Source of the DNA: Gluconobacter oxydans
GTDB taxonomy: Bacteria; Pseudomonadota; Alphaproteobacteria; Acetobacterales; Acetobacteraceae
DNA: 61,915 nt
Reading direction: 5' to 3'
Assembly: GCF_006539685.1 (NCBI RefSeq)
Contig: NZ_BJNM01000018.1
Coordinates: forward strand, 1-61,915
In this document: positions 9,376 to 18,809 of the stretch, piece after piece
Position numbering within the stretch: the stretch's first letter is position 1
Layout: each line of letters starts with the position of its first letter
Notes under the pieces: generated by a model
What the model saw: the letters and a program-made list of their open reading frames with translations, nothing else
What the model was told of the DNA's origin: nothing
Databases searched by the model: none
Translations under genes and position numbers: made by a program

Positions 9376-10479
9376 ATGCCACTTTTCTCCCGTCTCAGGC
9401 GCCTGTTCTCTCCACCAGCCGGCCCCTCCGGTCTGGCGGAGATCGCACGTAGCACGACCATTCTCGAAACCTGTCCCGTCCGACCGGTTCCCGCGCCCTG
9501 CGCCTCTGCCCTGAGCCATCCGGAACGCAACCCGTTCCGGGACTGGGAGAGCATGCCGGTTACGGTCAGTCAGTTCGCCCTGCGCGACGTCGTGCTGGAC
9601 CAGCCGCTGATGACGCTGCTGCATGCAGGTTATCCGGTCACTGAAACCGCCTATGTCCAGGATCCGGAGGCCGTGCGTAACCTGAAGCTGCGTTCTGCGG
9701 ATATCGTCCGCTGCGCACCCTTCAAGGGCGTGACCGCAAGCTGTGTCGATCACTGGGCTTCGAACTTTTATCACTGGGTCGCTCATACGGTCCCCACCCT
9801 GCATGTCCTGTCCCAGGCAGGCAGGCCGGTGCGCCTTGGCCTGCCCGAACATATGCATCCGTGGCAGTTCGAGACGCTGGAGCTTTTTGGACTAAACGGT
9901 GACGCCCATATCCGTCTGCAGCAAGGGCGGCAGTACGCCTTCCAAGCCCTCGACTATATCGCCTTCGTCAATGGCAGCGCCGATTTCGCTGTCTCCGACC
10001 TGTCACGCGCCGCCTATGCACGGCTGCGTCAGGCCGCAGGTGCCACAACGCCATCTGCCGGACGACGGCTCTATATCGAGCGTGGCAGTTCGGCCAACCG
10101 GCATGTTCCTAACGAAGCCGAACTGGCGGCAGGGCTGGAAAAACTCGGCTTCGAGCGCGTGCATCCCGAAACGCTGTCGCTATCCGAGCAGATCCGTCTG
10201 TTCAGCGACGCCGGGATGGTCATGGGGATGCTGGGGGCCGGCATGGCTAATATCGCCTGGTGTCAGCCGGGAACGCTCGTTTACGAACTCGTTCCGTCCC
10301 ATCACATCAATCCCTGTTTTGCCGCCATGGCGACACAGGGCGGGCTGAAATACTGGGCGGATGTCTTCGAGACAGGGGCGGCACGGGAAAACCATACGGA
10401 CGATGCCGCCATCCCGCTTTCGGTCGCAGACATCCTTGACCGCGTCCGGGAACTGGTAGCTCTTCTTCCCGACGCCTGA
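9376..10479 (+). CDS. glycosyltransferase family 61 protein
   Basis: GT61/DUF563 protein, a family that includes plant xylosyl- and arabinosyl-transferases and bacterial exopolysaccharide enzymes. The recognisable parts are the NFYHWVAHTVPTLHVL segment near residue 130 and the C-terminal GAGMANIAWCQPGTLVYE motif, both typical of the domain. The start chosen is the first ATG after the PPK2 stop; a longer frame would overlap that gene by 140 bases. No membrane helices are seen, so it is probably cytoplasmic. The sugar donor and acceptor are unknown. No other glycosyltransferase lies next to it, although a polysaccharide-type ABC exporter is encoded 35 kb away. Confidence 0.85.
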   Translation: MPLFSRLRRLFSPPAGPSGLAEIARSTTILETCPVRPVPAPCASALSHPERNPFRDWESMPVTVSQFALRDVVLDQPLMTLLHAGYPVTETAYVQDPEAVRNLKLRSADIVRCAPFKGVTASCVDHWASNFYHWVAHTVPTLHVLSQAGRPVRLGLPEHMHPWQFETLELFGLNGDAHIRLQQGRQYAFQALDYIAFVNGSADFAVSDLSRAAYARLRQAAGATTPSAGRRLYIERGSSANRHVPNEAELAAGLEKLGFERVHPETLSLSEQIRLFSDAGMVMGMLGAGMANIAWCQPGTLVYELVPSHHINPCFAAMATQGGLKYWADVFETGAARENHTDDAAIPLSVADILDRVRELVALLPDA

Positions 10480-10485
10480 AAAAAC

Positions 10486-10516
10486 AACCCCGCCGGAGAC
10501 CTGCTCCGGCGGGGTT
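10486..10516. terminator. Rho-independent terminator
   Basis: A perfect 13-base-pair stem (10486-10498 with 10504-10516) with a five-base loop is followed by CTGTTTCTT, and an A-run precedes it. It separates the convergent GT61 and RNA-helicase genes and could serve both. Confidence 0.9.
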
Positions 10517-10542
10517 CTGTTTCTTAGATCCTGAAAGACGGA

Positions 10543-12354
10543 TCAAGAACGGCGCTTGCGGCTCGAACCGTCACCGCGCGGACCGTCACCGGCTGCGGGC
10601 TTCGGACGGCCATAGCCCGAACCGCCGCGGCCCTTGTAACCACCGCCGGCACCACCGCGCGGACCGCCCTTGAAGCCACCGCCCGAACGGCCACCGCCGC
10701 CAAAGCGCTTGCCTTCACCCGGGTTGCGGCCACGGGGACCCATGCCACCGGCAGGGGCCTCGGACGGCTCGATCGTCACTTCGTCGGCTTCCGCGCCGGC
10801 GAGGCAGGACTTGAAGCGGGCCACGCTCTCATCCGCGATCTGGAAATAGGTCTGTTCCTGATCGATGCGGATGCTGCCGATCTCACGCTTCTGCACGCCA
10901 CCCAGACGGCAGATCAGCGGGATCAACCATTTCGGATCAGCACGTTCGGTGCGACCAACGCCCATCTTGAACCACTCACCGGACATGGTGTGCTCTTCAC
11001 GCGGTGCACGCTCGCCACGCTCCGTACGGCGCGGAGCCTCGACGGACATCGGGCGGATCTGCTCGACCTTCGGCAGACGCGCACGATACAGACCGACCAG
11101 CGCGGCTGCGAGCTTGGTGGCGTCGTACTTCTCGACCAGCTGGTTGACCAGCTCGTCGGACATGTCGTCCACGGCGTTCGTCAGGATCGGATCGTGCATC
11201 AGGCGCGTCTTGTCCTGCTCGGCAATGGCATCGGCCGTGGGAACGGCTTCCCATTCGGCCTGGATCTTCGCCATCTGAAGCAGGCGCTCGGCCCGGCGGC
11301 GCTGGTTCAGCGGAACCATCAGAACGCTGGTGCCCTTGCGGCCTGCACGACCCGTACGGCCCGAACGATGCAGCAGGGTCTCGGCAGCCGTCGGGATGCT
11401 TGCATGGATCACGAGGCTCAGCGCCGGCACGTCAATGCCGCGTGCTGCAACGTCGGTCGCAACGCAGACCCGGGCCTGACCGGAGCGCAGGCTCTCGATC
11501 GCACGGCTGCGCTCGTTCTGGCCCATCTCGCCGGAAATGGCGACGGAGGCGAAACCGCGCTCCAGAAGAGCAGCCTGGACCTGGTTGACCATCATGCGGG
11601 TGTTGCAGAACACCATGGCCGTCGGGCTCTCGTAGAAACGCAGCACGTTGACGAGCGAGCGTTCGATTTCCTGCGGCTGCGTGATGACGCAGCGATAGGT
11701 GATGTCGGAATGCTGCTTGGCACCCGACACCGTGTCGATCCGCTCGGCATTCTTCTGGTAACGGCGTGCCAGCGAAGCGATCTCGCGGGCGATCGTTGCG
11801 GAGAACAGCAGCGTACGGCGCTCGGCCGGGGCGGCATCGAGAAGCTGCTCCAGCTCCTCGCGGAAGCCCATGTCCAGCATTTCGTCGGCTTCGTCGAGCA
11901 CGACGCAACGCAGGGCGGACAGGTCAAGCGAGCCACGCGACAGGTGATCGCACAGACGGCCGGGAGTTCCGACCACGATATGGGCGCCGCGGTTCAGCTC
12001 ACGGGCTTCACTGCGGGCATCGGTGCCGCCAATGCAGCTCGCGATGCGGGCGCCGGTTTCGGCATAAAGCCATTTGAGTTCGGACTGGACCTGAAGCGCC
12101 AGCTCACGCGTCGGCGCAATCACAAGCGCCATGGGCTGAGGGGACGGCGGAAGGCGATCGGCGTCTCCGAGCAGGGTCGGAGCGATGGCCAGGCCGAAGG
12201 CGACGGTCTTGCCCGACCCCGTCTGCGCGGAAACCAGCAGGTCGCGCTCGTCCAGCCCCGGCTGCAGAACTGCTTCCTGAACAGGAGTCAGCTGTTCGTA
12301 GCCACGTGCCTCAAGGGCGCGCTTAAGGGCAGGATGGGTATCGGGAAAAGGCAT
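10543..12354 (-). CDS. DEAD-box ATP-dependent RNA helicase (DeaD/DbpA type)
   Basis: RNA-unwinding enzyme acting on ribosome assembly or mRNA decay. Motifs appear in order: AQTGSGKT (I), PTRELALQ (Ia), GTPGR, DEAD, SAT, ARGID and HRSGRTGRAGR. A DbpA-type RNA-binding domain follows at about 455-525. The last roughly 75 residues are a low-complexity Gly/Arg tail, as in cold-shock DeaD proteins, probably binding RNA non-specifically. At 603 residues it is typical. The ribosome site is poor and the leader AT-rich, which could suit cold or stress control, but that is inference. Confidence 0.95.
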   Translation of the reverse strand: MPFPDTHPALKRALEARGYEQLTPVQEAVLQPGLDERDLLVSAQTGSGKTVAFGLAIAPTLLGDADRLPPSPQPMALVIAPTRELALQVQSELKWLYAETGARIASCIGGTDARSEARELNRGAHIVVGTPGRLCDHLSRGSLDLSALRCVVLDEADEMLDMGFREELEQLLDAAPAERRTLLFSATIAREIASLARRYQKNAERIDTVSGAKQHSDITYRCVITQPQEIERSLVNVLRFYESPTAMVFCNTRMMVNQVQAALLERGFASVAISGEMGQNERSRAIESLRSGQARVCVATDVAARGIDVPALSLVIHASIPTAAETLLHRSGRTGRAGRKGTSVLMVPLNQRRRAERLLQMAKIQAEWEAVPTADAIAEQDKTRLMHDPILTNAVDDMSDELVNQLVEKYDATKLAAALVGLYRARLPKVEQIRPMSVEAPRRTERGERAPREEHTMSGEWFKMGVGRTERADPKWLIPLICRLGGVQKREIGSIRIDQEQTYFQIADESVARFKSCLAGAEADEVTIEPSEAPAGGMGPRGRNPGEGKRFGGGGRSGGGFKGGPRGGAGGGYKGRGGSGYGRPKPAAGDGPRGDGSSRKRRS

Positions 12355-12516
12355 ATTTTATGAACACTCGGCAAACGTCACGCCGACGACAGGATGCGGC
12401 GGCTGGAATGCCGCTGCATAAAGACTTCCAGCCGAAAATGCCAGAAAGAACGTATGGAAGGCTTTTTCTTGTTCTTCCCGCTCCGTCCGGCACCCGCGAC
12501 GCAGTCCCTGCCCTGT

Positions 12517-13167
12517 TCAGTTCCTCGGCTTGCGCCCGATCACCGCATGCACCGTATCGCGCCATGCCGTGAGGTCCTCAGGCGGCACGACCTCGCCCGT
12601 ATCCAGTTCGGCCAGCCCGGCGCGGGACATCAGCACACTGGCCAGACGCACGCGATCCGCCGGCTCAAGCGCCTGCCAGATCGCCACGGCTTTCACCGCA
12701 TGGAACTGGTCGGAAAACGTCAGGATCAGCGGCGCACCGGGCTTGAGGACACGTACGACTTCCGTCAGCACGGCCAGCGGCTGCGTCAGATAGGCCAGCC
12801 CGTCGCAGAGTGTTACGGCATCGAAGCTGTCATCCTCGAAAGGCAGCGTCGTGACTTCGTTAAGGTCCTGCACCACACGCTCGCCCAGCACGGGATTGGA
12901 ATCCAGGGCACTCTTGGAGATCCCGAGCCCGACCACGCGCTGGAATGTCGCTTCCTCGGGATAATGGCTGAGCGCGCCTGCCATCAGATCCAGCACCGCT
13001 CCACCGACCGGCAAGGCCGTCTGATACAGGGCCGTCACGGCAGTCCGCGCGCCCATATCCATCAGCGAATCCGGCACGCGCTGGGCATAGAAAATCGTGT
13101 CGGGCTCGCTGTTGGCGCGCGTGAACGCCGCTGCGTGCATTCCTTCAAGCTGTTCCGGGCCGCTCAT
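12517..13167 (-). CDS. class I SAM-dependent methyltransferase
   Basis: Small cytoplasmic methyltransferase-fold protein of 216 residues. The SAM-binding glycine region is seen at VLDLMAGALSHYP, with a later acidic loop and LPFEDDSFDAVTLCDGLAYL, matching Methyltransf_11 proteins. Substrate unknown. The ATG has GAAGGAG seven bases before it; upstream in-frame codons overlap the divergent dapF and are not credible. It lies back-to-back with dapF, the two starts being only 84 bases apart. Confidence 0.82.
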   Translation of the reverse strand: MSGPEQLEGMHAAAFTRANSEPDTIFYAQRVPDSLMDMGARTAVTALYQTALPVGGAVLDLMAGALSHYPEEATFQRVVGLGISKSALDSNPVLGERVVQDLNEVTTLPFEDDSFDAVTLCDGLAYLTQPLAVLTEVVRVLKPGAPLILTFSDQFHAVKAVAIWQALEPADRVRLASVLMSRAGLAELDTGEVVPPEDLTAWRDTVHAVIGRKPRN

Positions 13168-13251
13168 GTCCACTCCTTCTGATCCAGCAGCCGAAATGAG
13201 GGCATGTTCCCCGTGCGTCAACCCGCGGGATGCTTTATGAGAGGCGCCATC

Positions 13252-14025
13252 ATGACCCTCTCCTTCACGAAAATGCACGGTCTGGGCAACGATTTCGTCG
13301 TGATCGACGGCCGCCAGAACGATCCCGCCCTTGATACTGCGACGATCCGCCATCTATGCGACCGGCGCTTCGGAATCGGCTGCGACCAGCTTGTCCTACT
13401 GACGCCGCCGACGCTGGCAGGGGCAGACGTGCATGTCCGTTTCTTCAATCCGGACGGTTCGGAGGCCGGGGCCTGCGGCAATGCATCGCGCTGCGTGGCG
13501 AAGTTCGTCGGCGGCACTCCGACGCTCCAGACGGCCGCCGGCCTCCTCCCCACGGCACAGGATGGCGATCTCTTCACGGTCGATATGGGCGCGCCCCGAC
13601 TGGACTGGCAGGATGTGCCATTGTCCAAGGCCTGTGACACGCTGCACCTGCCATTGCATGACGCGGCCGCCTGCTCGATGGGAAATCCGCACGCCACGCT
13701 GTTCGGTGACGCTTCCCGCGCAGAAACGCTGGGACCGGGCCTCGAACGCGATCCCCTCTTCCCGGAACGCGCCAATATCGGTTTTGCGCAGATCCTCTCC
13801 CCGACACACATGCGTCTGCGCGTCTGGGAGCGTGGCGCTGGCCTGACGCTCGCCTGTGGATCGGGTGCCTGTGCTGCGGTCGTAAACACTGTTCGTCGCG
13901 GCCTGACAGAACGGACCTGCACGGTCACGATGGATGGCGGAGACCTGCGCATTACATGGCGCGAAGACGAACATGTTCTCATGACAGGCCCCGCCGTCAC
14001 GGTCTTCCACGGGACAACCGCGTGA
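13252..14025 (+). CDS. dapF: diaminopimelate epimerase
   Basis: Converts LL- to meso-diaminopimelate for lysine and peptidoglycan synthesis. The two catalytic cysteines are visible in GACGNASRC and ACGSGACA, and the start [15 protein letters not shown] is classic. A GAGAGG site lies seven bases before this ATG; an alternative ATG five codons earlier has no comparable site. The 257 residues are slightly short of the usual 270-280. The stop overlaps the GTG start of mtaB by four bases (GTGA), so the two are translationally coupled. Confidence 0.96.
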   Translation: MTLSFTKMHGLGNDFVVIDGRQNDPALDTATIRHLCDRRFGIGCDQLVLLTPPTLAGADVHVRFFNPDGSEAGACGNASRCVAKFVGGTPTLQTAAGLLPTAQDGDLFTVDMGAPRLDWQDVPLSKACDTLHLPLHDAAACSMGNPHATLFGDASRAETLGPGLERDPLFPERANIGFAQILSPTHMRLRVWERGAGLTLACGSGACAAVVNTVRRGLTERTCTVTMDGGDLRITWREDEHVLMTGPAVTVFHGTTA

Positions 14026-15224
14026 CAGCGTCCGTCCTGACCTTCGGCTGCCGCCTCAACGCCCATGAAAGCGACGGCATAGCCCACCACGCGCGCGGGC
14101 AGGACGACACGATCATCGTCAATACCTGCGCCGTGACGACCACAGCCGAACGACAGGCCCGGCAGGCCATCCGGCGCGCGCATCGTGAGAATCCGGACGC
14201 AAAGATCGTCGTAACGGGTTGTGCTTCCGACATCGCACCGGATCGCTGGGCCGGGTTGCCGGGCGTTGTCCGCGTGGTGCCCAACGAAGACAAGCTCAAG
14301 CCAGCCATCTGGGGTGACACCAGCGCAGGCCTGCCGCCATCCCGTCACGCGCGCGCCCTCCTTCAGGTCCAGCAGGGCTGCGATCACCGCTGCACTTTCT
14401 GCATCATTCCGTATGGTCGCGGAGATTCCCGATCCACTCCCGTTGAAGACGCCATCGCGCGCGCCGAAGCGCTTGTCGAAGCCGGGCATCAGGAAATCGT
14501 CCTGACCGGCGTGGACATCGCCTCATGGCAAGGGTCCGGGGGCAAGGGACTGGGCGCGTTGTGTCGCGAACTGCTGCGCCGTGTGGACGGCGTACGGCGA
14601 CTGCGCCTGTCTTCCATCGACCCTGTCCTTCTTGATGCGCAAACCGGGGACGCGGATTTGTGGTGGCTTCTGGAAAACGAACCCCGCCTGATGCCGCATC
14701 TGCACCTGTCCCTGCAGGCCGGCTCGGACCTCATTCTTAAGCGCATGAAGCGCCGCCATGATACGGCAGGGGTCGCGGCAACATTACGCCGTGTTCGATC
14801 CATACGCCCGGAGACAGGCGTTGGCGCCGATCTGATCGCGGGCTTTCCCACGGAAACGAATGCCCTGTTCGAAGAGACCCGCGCCTTTATCGAAGAGCAG
14901 CAGATCCCCTTCCTGCATGTCTTCCCTTACAGCGAACGCCCCGGCACGCCCGCCGCCCGCATGCCGGCCGTCCCCAATGCCGAACGCCAGAAACGCGCGG
15001 CCTGTCTGCGCGATATCGGCGAGGCAAACCGTGACCGTTTCCTGCAACGCCTCATCGGCACCGACTTCGATATTCTGGCCGAGACGCCGGATCGCGGCCA
15101 CTCGCCGGAATTTGCCGCCGTGCGCCTGACCGGAACCGCGCCTGCGCCACTCCGGGGCAGTTTCGTGCCTGTTCGCGCCACAGGACTGGAAAACGGAACA
15201 CTTCTGGCCGAAATCCGCAGCTGA
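14022..15224 (+). CDS. mtaB: tRNA (t6A37) methylthiotransferase MtaB
   Basis: Radical-SAM enzyme that methylthiolates t6A at position 37 of ANN-decoding tRNAs. The N-terminal UPF0004 domain has its three cluster cysteines in FGCRLN, NTCAVT and TGCASD. The radical-SAM motif is CDHRCTFC, followed by the PYGRGDSRS signature, and a C-terminal TRAM-like segment follows. GTG start overlapping the dapF stop gives 400 residues; the in-frame ATG further upstream would run well into dapF. ftsY follows after 60 bases. The CRLN variant and overall length favour MtaB over MiaB or RimO. Confidence 0.93.
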   Translation: MTASVLTFGCRLNAHESDGIAHHARGQDDTIIVNTCAVTTTAERQARQAIRRAHRENPDAKIVVTGCASDIAPDRWAGLPGVVRVVPNEDKLKPAIWGDTSAGLPPSRHARALLQVQQGCDHRCTFCIIPYGRGDSRSTPVEDAIARAEALVEAGHQEIVLTGVDIASWQGSGGKGLGALCRELLRRVDGVRRLRLSSIDPVLLDAQTGDADLWWLLENEPRLMPHLHLSLQAGSDLILKRMKRRHDTAGVAATLRRVRSIRPETGVGADLIAGFPTETNALFEETRAFIEEQQIPFLHVFPYSERPGTPAARMPAVPNAERQKRAACLRDIGEANRDRFLQRLIGTDFDILAETPDRGHSPEFAAVRLTGTAPAPLRGSFVPVRATGLENGTLLAEIRS

Positions 15225-15284
15225 AACGCGCTCAGATCTTCCTATACCCTTGACGTTCGGGCCGACCTGTCCGAACTCCCTTGC

Positions 15285-16244
15285 ATGGCTGGATTTTTCT
15301 CACGACTCAAACAGGGTCTCTCGCGGTCGAGCTCGCGTCTCGGCGCCGTCTTCACGCATCGCAAGCTGGATGAAACAGCTCTTGAAGAGCTCGAGGACGA
15401 GCTGATCGCAGCCGATCTCGGACCGGCCGTGGCCGAGCGCGTCATCGAGAACTTCCGCAGCACTCGCTTTGGCAAGGACGTCACCAGCGACGAAATCCGC
15501 GAGACCCTCGCAACCGAGATCGCCCGCGTCCTTGAACCTGTTGCCATTCCCTTCGAGCCCGACCCGAAGAAGAAACCCCATGTCGTGCTGGTTGTCGGCG
15601 TCAACGGTGTTGGCAAGACCACCACGATCGGCAAGATGGCCCGCCATTACACGGAAGAAGGCAAATCCGTGATGCTGGTGGCTGGCGACACGTTCCGGGC
15701 CGCCGCCGTCGAACAGCTTGAAGTCTGGGGCAAGCGCGCCAACGTGCCCGTCATCGCCGGCAAGCATGGTGCCGATGCTGCGGGTCTGGCCTATGATGGC
15801 CTCAAGCGCGCAACCGAAGCCGGAACCGACCTGCTCCTGATCGACACTGCCGGGCGCCTGCACAACAAGGGCGCGCTGATGGAGGAACTGGCCAAGATCA
15901 TCCGCGTCATGCGGAAGTTCGATGAAACCGCGCCCCACTCCGTGCTCCTGGTTCTGGACGCAACCACCGGCCAGAACGCCATCGAACAGGTGCGGGTCTT
16001 CCGTGAGCTGGTGAATGTAACCGGCCTGATCGTGACCAAACTGGACGGTTCCGCCCGCGGCGGGATTGTTGTGGCACTTGCGGAGCAGTTCAAACTGCCG
16101 GTTCACATGGTCGGTGTCGGAGAACAGGCCGAGGATCTGCGTCCTTTCTCGGCGCAGGAATACGCAAAGGGTCTGGTCGGTGGCTCCAACGATCTGGCAT
16201 CCAGACTGATGGAAACTTCAACCGACGAAACGCCTTCCGCGTAA
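15285..16244 (+). CDS. ftsY: signal recognition particle receptor FtsY
   Basis: SRP receptor GTPase that docks ribosome-nascent-chain complexes at the inner membrane. The NG domain is complete: GVNGVGKTTT P-loop, DTFRAAAVEQL, DTAGR and TKLDGSARGG. At 319 residues it lacks the long acidic A domain of E. coli FtsY, as is common in alphaproteobacteria. It follows dapF-mtaB on the same strand and probably shares their transcript; the pair ftsY-mtaB is conserved in many alphaproteobacteria. Its 3' end converges on the small membrane protein gene with only 25 bases between. Confidence 0.97.
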   Translation: MAGFFSRLKQGLSRSSSRLGAVFTHRKLDETALEELEDELIAADLGPAVAERVIENFRSTRFGKDVTSDEIRETLATEIARVLEPVAIPFEPDPKKKPHVVLVVGVNGVGKTTTIGKMARHYTEEGKSVMLVAGDTFRAAAVEQLEVWGKRANVPVIAGKHGADAAGLAYDGLKRATEAGTDLLLIDTAGRLHNKGALMEELAKIIRVMRKFDETAPHSVLLVLDATTGQNAIEQVRVFRELVNVTGLIVTKLDGSARGGIVVALAEQFKLPVHMVGVGEQAEDLRPFSAQEYAKGLVGGSNDLASRLMETSTDETPSA

Positions 16245-16269
16245 GGCGCCAAATCCTGCGGCCTGCCGA

Positions 16270-16740
16270 TCAGGTCGCAGGCGCATCCTCGTCCGAAGAC
16301 ATCCATTCTTCCTGAAGATACGCGATGCGTTTTTCAATGGACTTGCGCTCGCGTCGCGCGATTTCCGCGTTCCAAAGCCGGCCGCTGATGGCCGATGCTT
16401 CCGCCACGAGCCAGGCTGCCCCCGCAGCAAGCCAGTCCAGCGCCAGCGTCACGGGCTGCGTGATCTGCGCGATACACGTCTCCCAGTCCCCGTTTGCAGC
16501 CCAGGCCTCGTGCAGAGGATGCACCATGGCAGCGCCGACATAGAACATCACGATCATGATCCGCTGACCGTCAGCATTGGGATCAACGAGCTTCAGGGCA
16601 ACCAGAGGAAGCAGCAGAACGCCGGCAACCAGCAGGCTTCCGGGAACATAGGAAAGCAGCAGCCCGATGATGATCCCGTGCCACCACCGGAATCCCGGGG
16701 CCCGGAGCGATCCCGGGTCTGCCTGTCTAACGGACGCCAT
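16270..16740 (-). CDS. small membrane protein encoded with pseudokinase
   Basis: Unrecognised 156-residue protein. Residues about 20-50 are strongly hydrophobic and a second hydrophobic stretch lies near 62-75, so two membrane helices are likely. The C-terminal third is a charged amphipathic helix (ARRERKSIEKRIAYLQEEW) with an acidic tail, probably cytoplasmic. The start lies 9 bases after the pseudokinase stop and its GAGGA ribosome site overlaps that stop codon, so the pair is surely co-translated. A role as membrane anchor or partner of the pseudokinase is inferred from this alone. Confidence 0.75.
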   Translation of the reverse strand: MASVRQADPGSLRAPGFRWWHGIIIGLLLSYVPGSLLVAGVLLLPLVALKLVDPNADGQRIMIVMFYVGAAMVHPLHEAWAANGDWETCIAQITQPVTLALDWLAAGAAWLVAEASAISGRLWNAEIARRERKSIEKRIAYLQEEWMSSDEDAPAT

Positions 16741-16749
16741 GAGTCTTCC

Positions 16750-18720
16750 TCACTGACAGAACTCCAGCCAGATACTCACCATTGCCACGGCGATGCCCGT
16801 CAGAAGTGAAAAGAATTCTCCCGAATTGCGTGCTTCACGATCATTGGCCGCCCTGCGCTCGGGCGCTTCATCAAGAACACGCATCAGATTGCTGATTTCC
16901 GCTTCGGCTTCCTGCGCCTGACGCTGATCCAGCCGAAGACCCGTCGGATCATTGACGATCGCCAGGAACGTACCGAGATTTCCGTCTTCCGCCGCCTTTC
17001 CAAGGCGCACGCGCCGTCGGGCACGCGAAGTCTTGCTCCGCCACTGGCGCAGTTCCGTTTCCAGCAGCGGCAACGCCCGCTGCGCCAGGAAGCTGAGCGG
17101 TGTTCTGTCGAACTTCCTCTGTACGGCCGCAAGCACGGTCAGATCAGCGAGCCAGCCCGGCAATCCTGCTTTCTGAGACTGGGAGAGCGGAATAATCCTC
17201 TGACGCGCGCAGTTCGCTTCAAGAAAGGAACGCATCTGATCATCCAGAAAGCCGCTCCGTCCCAGAGCCTCGTCCGGCAGATCCTCAATTCCCGCATGCC
17301 GGTTCAGCCATTGCAACAGCCCTTCCGGCAGGGAAATCCGGGCCTCCAGACATCTCTTTGAAAGGCAGGGCAGAAATCTGTTCAGCTCATAGGGGAAACG
17401 TCTGACCAGATCCGCCCCCCTGGTACCGATGCGTCGTGCCGCCACGGACAGGGCGCTAATCTGATGGCTCTGCCGCTGAGGCAGATGGGCGGACATGAAG
17501 GCATCGGGATTGGCTGCCATGAAACTCAGGATATTCCGGACCGTCCGCTCTTCATCCGGCGTGGACGGCTGAACCGTGGCCTGAACCACCATCTGGGGAA
17601 GCGCCTCGGGCCAGAACCAGGTGCCACCCCAGAACATGGGCGCGGCAGGATCGAGGACGGAAATCGCATGCGTGATGACCATCGTGGCAGGATCAACCGC
17701 CTTGCTGCCACCGGCCGGAAGAAATGAGGCACTCGCCTGTTCGATCAGCCCCGCCATGACGGAGAGTTCAAGTTCGCGACCCAGCCAGTTGCTGACGACT
17801 TTCCTCTGAAGCAATGCGGAAAACTCCGCAGGGTGCCGCCCCGCATACCAGGCGAGGGCCTGCGGCGTGTAGACGGCATTTCCACCGATCATGAGGGGGA
17901 TACGCGCGGGAATAACCGGACGAACCGTAAAGACCTTGCTGGGCGCGATCGTCACAAGATCGCGCGGCGAGGGGCGGCTGACAGGATCATCGGAAAGCAT
18001 CGCCGTCAGAAGCGAGCGCAGCCCGACCGGCACGTTCTGGCCATCCATATAGGCGGCGGGTGTGCCGATTTCGAAACGCCGCTTGAGAATATCCGTATCG
18101 GAGAGGCCTTCAAGAGGGAGCTTTCCGATAGCGAGCGCAAGAATGACGACCCCCAGAGAAAAAACATCGCAGTCCGTCGTCCCCTCGCCGCGGGCGGAGG
18201 GACGACAGACCGCTGAAGACAGGGGTTCGAAAAGAACAGGCTGTTTTTCACCCGGTGCGGCCACTCCCAGAGGCCCAAGCACGACCTTGTGCAGCCCCTG
18301 CCCGACGAACAGGTTGTCGGGACGGATGCTGCGGCATGTCAGCTTTTCAGCCTCCAGCCGCTGAAGGAGCGACGCCATCGGACGGATGACACCGTCGATC
18401 AGTTGGCTCTCGGTCCACAACCCCAGCCCTTCCGCAAGCGAGGGACCGGGGGGATGGGGACAGAGCAGCCATAAGGTGCCCTGAGAGTATTCATGGGTCT
18501 GGATCGGAATCACGCTCTCATGACGAAAGAACATGATTTCCGTAAGTCGGGGCGAAGGCGCGAAGGGAGCCAGGGCCAGATAGGACGCCCCGGATGCCGT
18601 TACGTCCTGGGCGCTATAGGTCGCACAGCCGCCGAGATCGGGCTGTTTGCGGTCCAGGCTGATCAGATACCGCTCGGCGATGAGCAGTTCCTGGCTGTTA
18701 TCTGCCTGTGTGTCGGCCAT
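16750..18720 (-). CDS. protein-kinase-like protein (predicted pseudokinase) with C-terminal membrane helix
   Basis: The first about 260 residues follow the Ser/Thr kinase fold: a glycine-poor N-lobe, a catalytic-loop equivalent CRSIRPDNL (129-137) and the subdomain IX DVFSLGVV with its Asp at 185. The essential residues are changed: HRDxK has become CRSIR, and the DFG position reads LGPLG (148-152). No clear VAIK lysine is seen. It is therefore predicted to be catalytically dead. The middle 260-600 is unrecognised. The final 20 residues (FFSLLTGIAVAMVSIW region) form a membrane helix. It is followed 9 bases later by a small membrane protein gene. Function unknown; a scaffold or sensing role is inferred. 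Confidence 0.8.
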   Translation of the reverse strand: MADTQADNSQELLIAERYLISLDRKQPDLGGCATYSAQDVTASGASYLALAPFAPSPRLTEIMFFRHESVIPIQTHEYSQGTLWLLCPHPPGPSLAEGLGLWTESQLIDGVIRPMASLLQRLEAEKLTCRSIRPDNLFVGQGLHKVVLGPLGVAAPGEKQPVLFEPLSSAVCRPSARGEGTTDCDVFSLGVVILALAIGKLPLEGLSDTDILKRRFEIGTPAAYMDGQNVPVGLRSLLTAMLSDDPVSRPSPRDLVTIAPSKVFTVRPVIPARIPLMIGGNAVYTPQALAWYAGRHPAEFSALLQRKVVSNWLGRELELSVMAGLIEQASASFLPAGGSKAVDPATMVITHAISVLDPAAPMFWGGTWFWPEALPQMVVQATVQPSTPDEERTVRNILSFMAANPDAFMSAHLPQRQSHQISALSVAARRIGTRGADLVRRFPYELNRFLPCLSKRCLEARISLPEGLLQWLNRHAGIEDLPDEALGRSGFLDDQMRSFLEANCARQRIIPLSQSQKAGLPGWLADLTVLAAVQRKFDRTPLSFLAQRALPLLETELRQWRSKTSRARRRVRLGKAAEDGNLGTFLAIVNDPTGLRLDQRQAQEAEAEISNLMRVLDEAPERRAANDREARNSGEFFSLLTGIAVAMVSIWLEFCQ

Positions 18721-18809
18721 TGAAGTCCCGTTGTTTCCCTATCCGGTCTTTTGTGCCGGACAGGGATTGAGACTTCGTTAATGCAGGGCCGATTCCGAAG
18801 TTGAAGACC

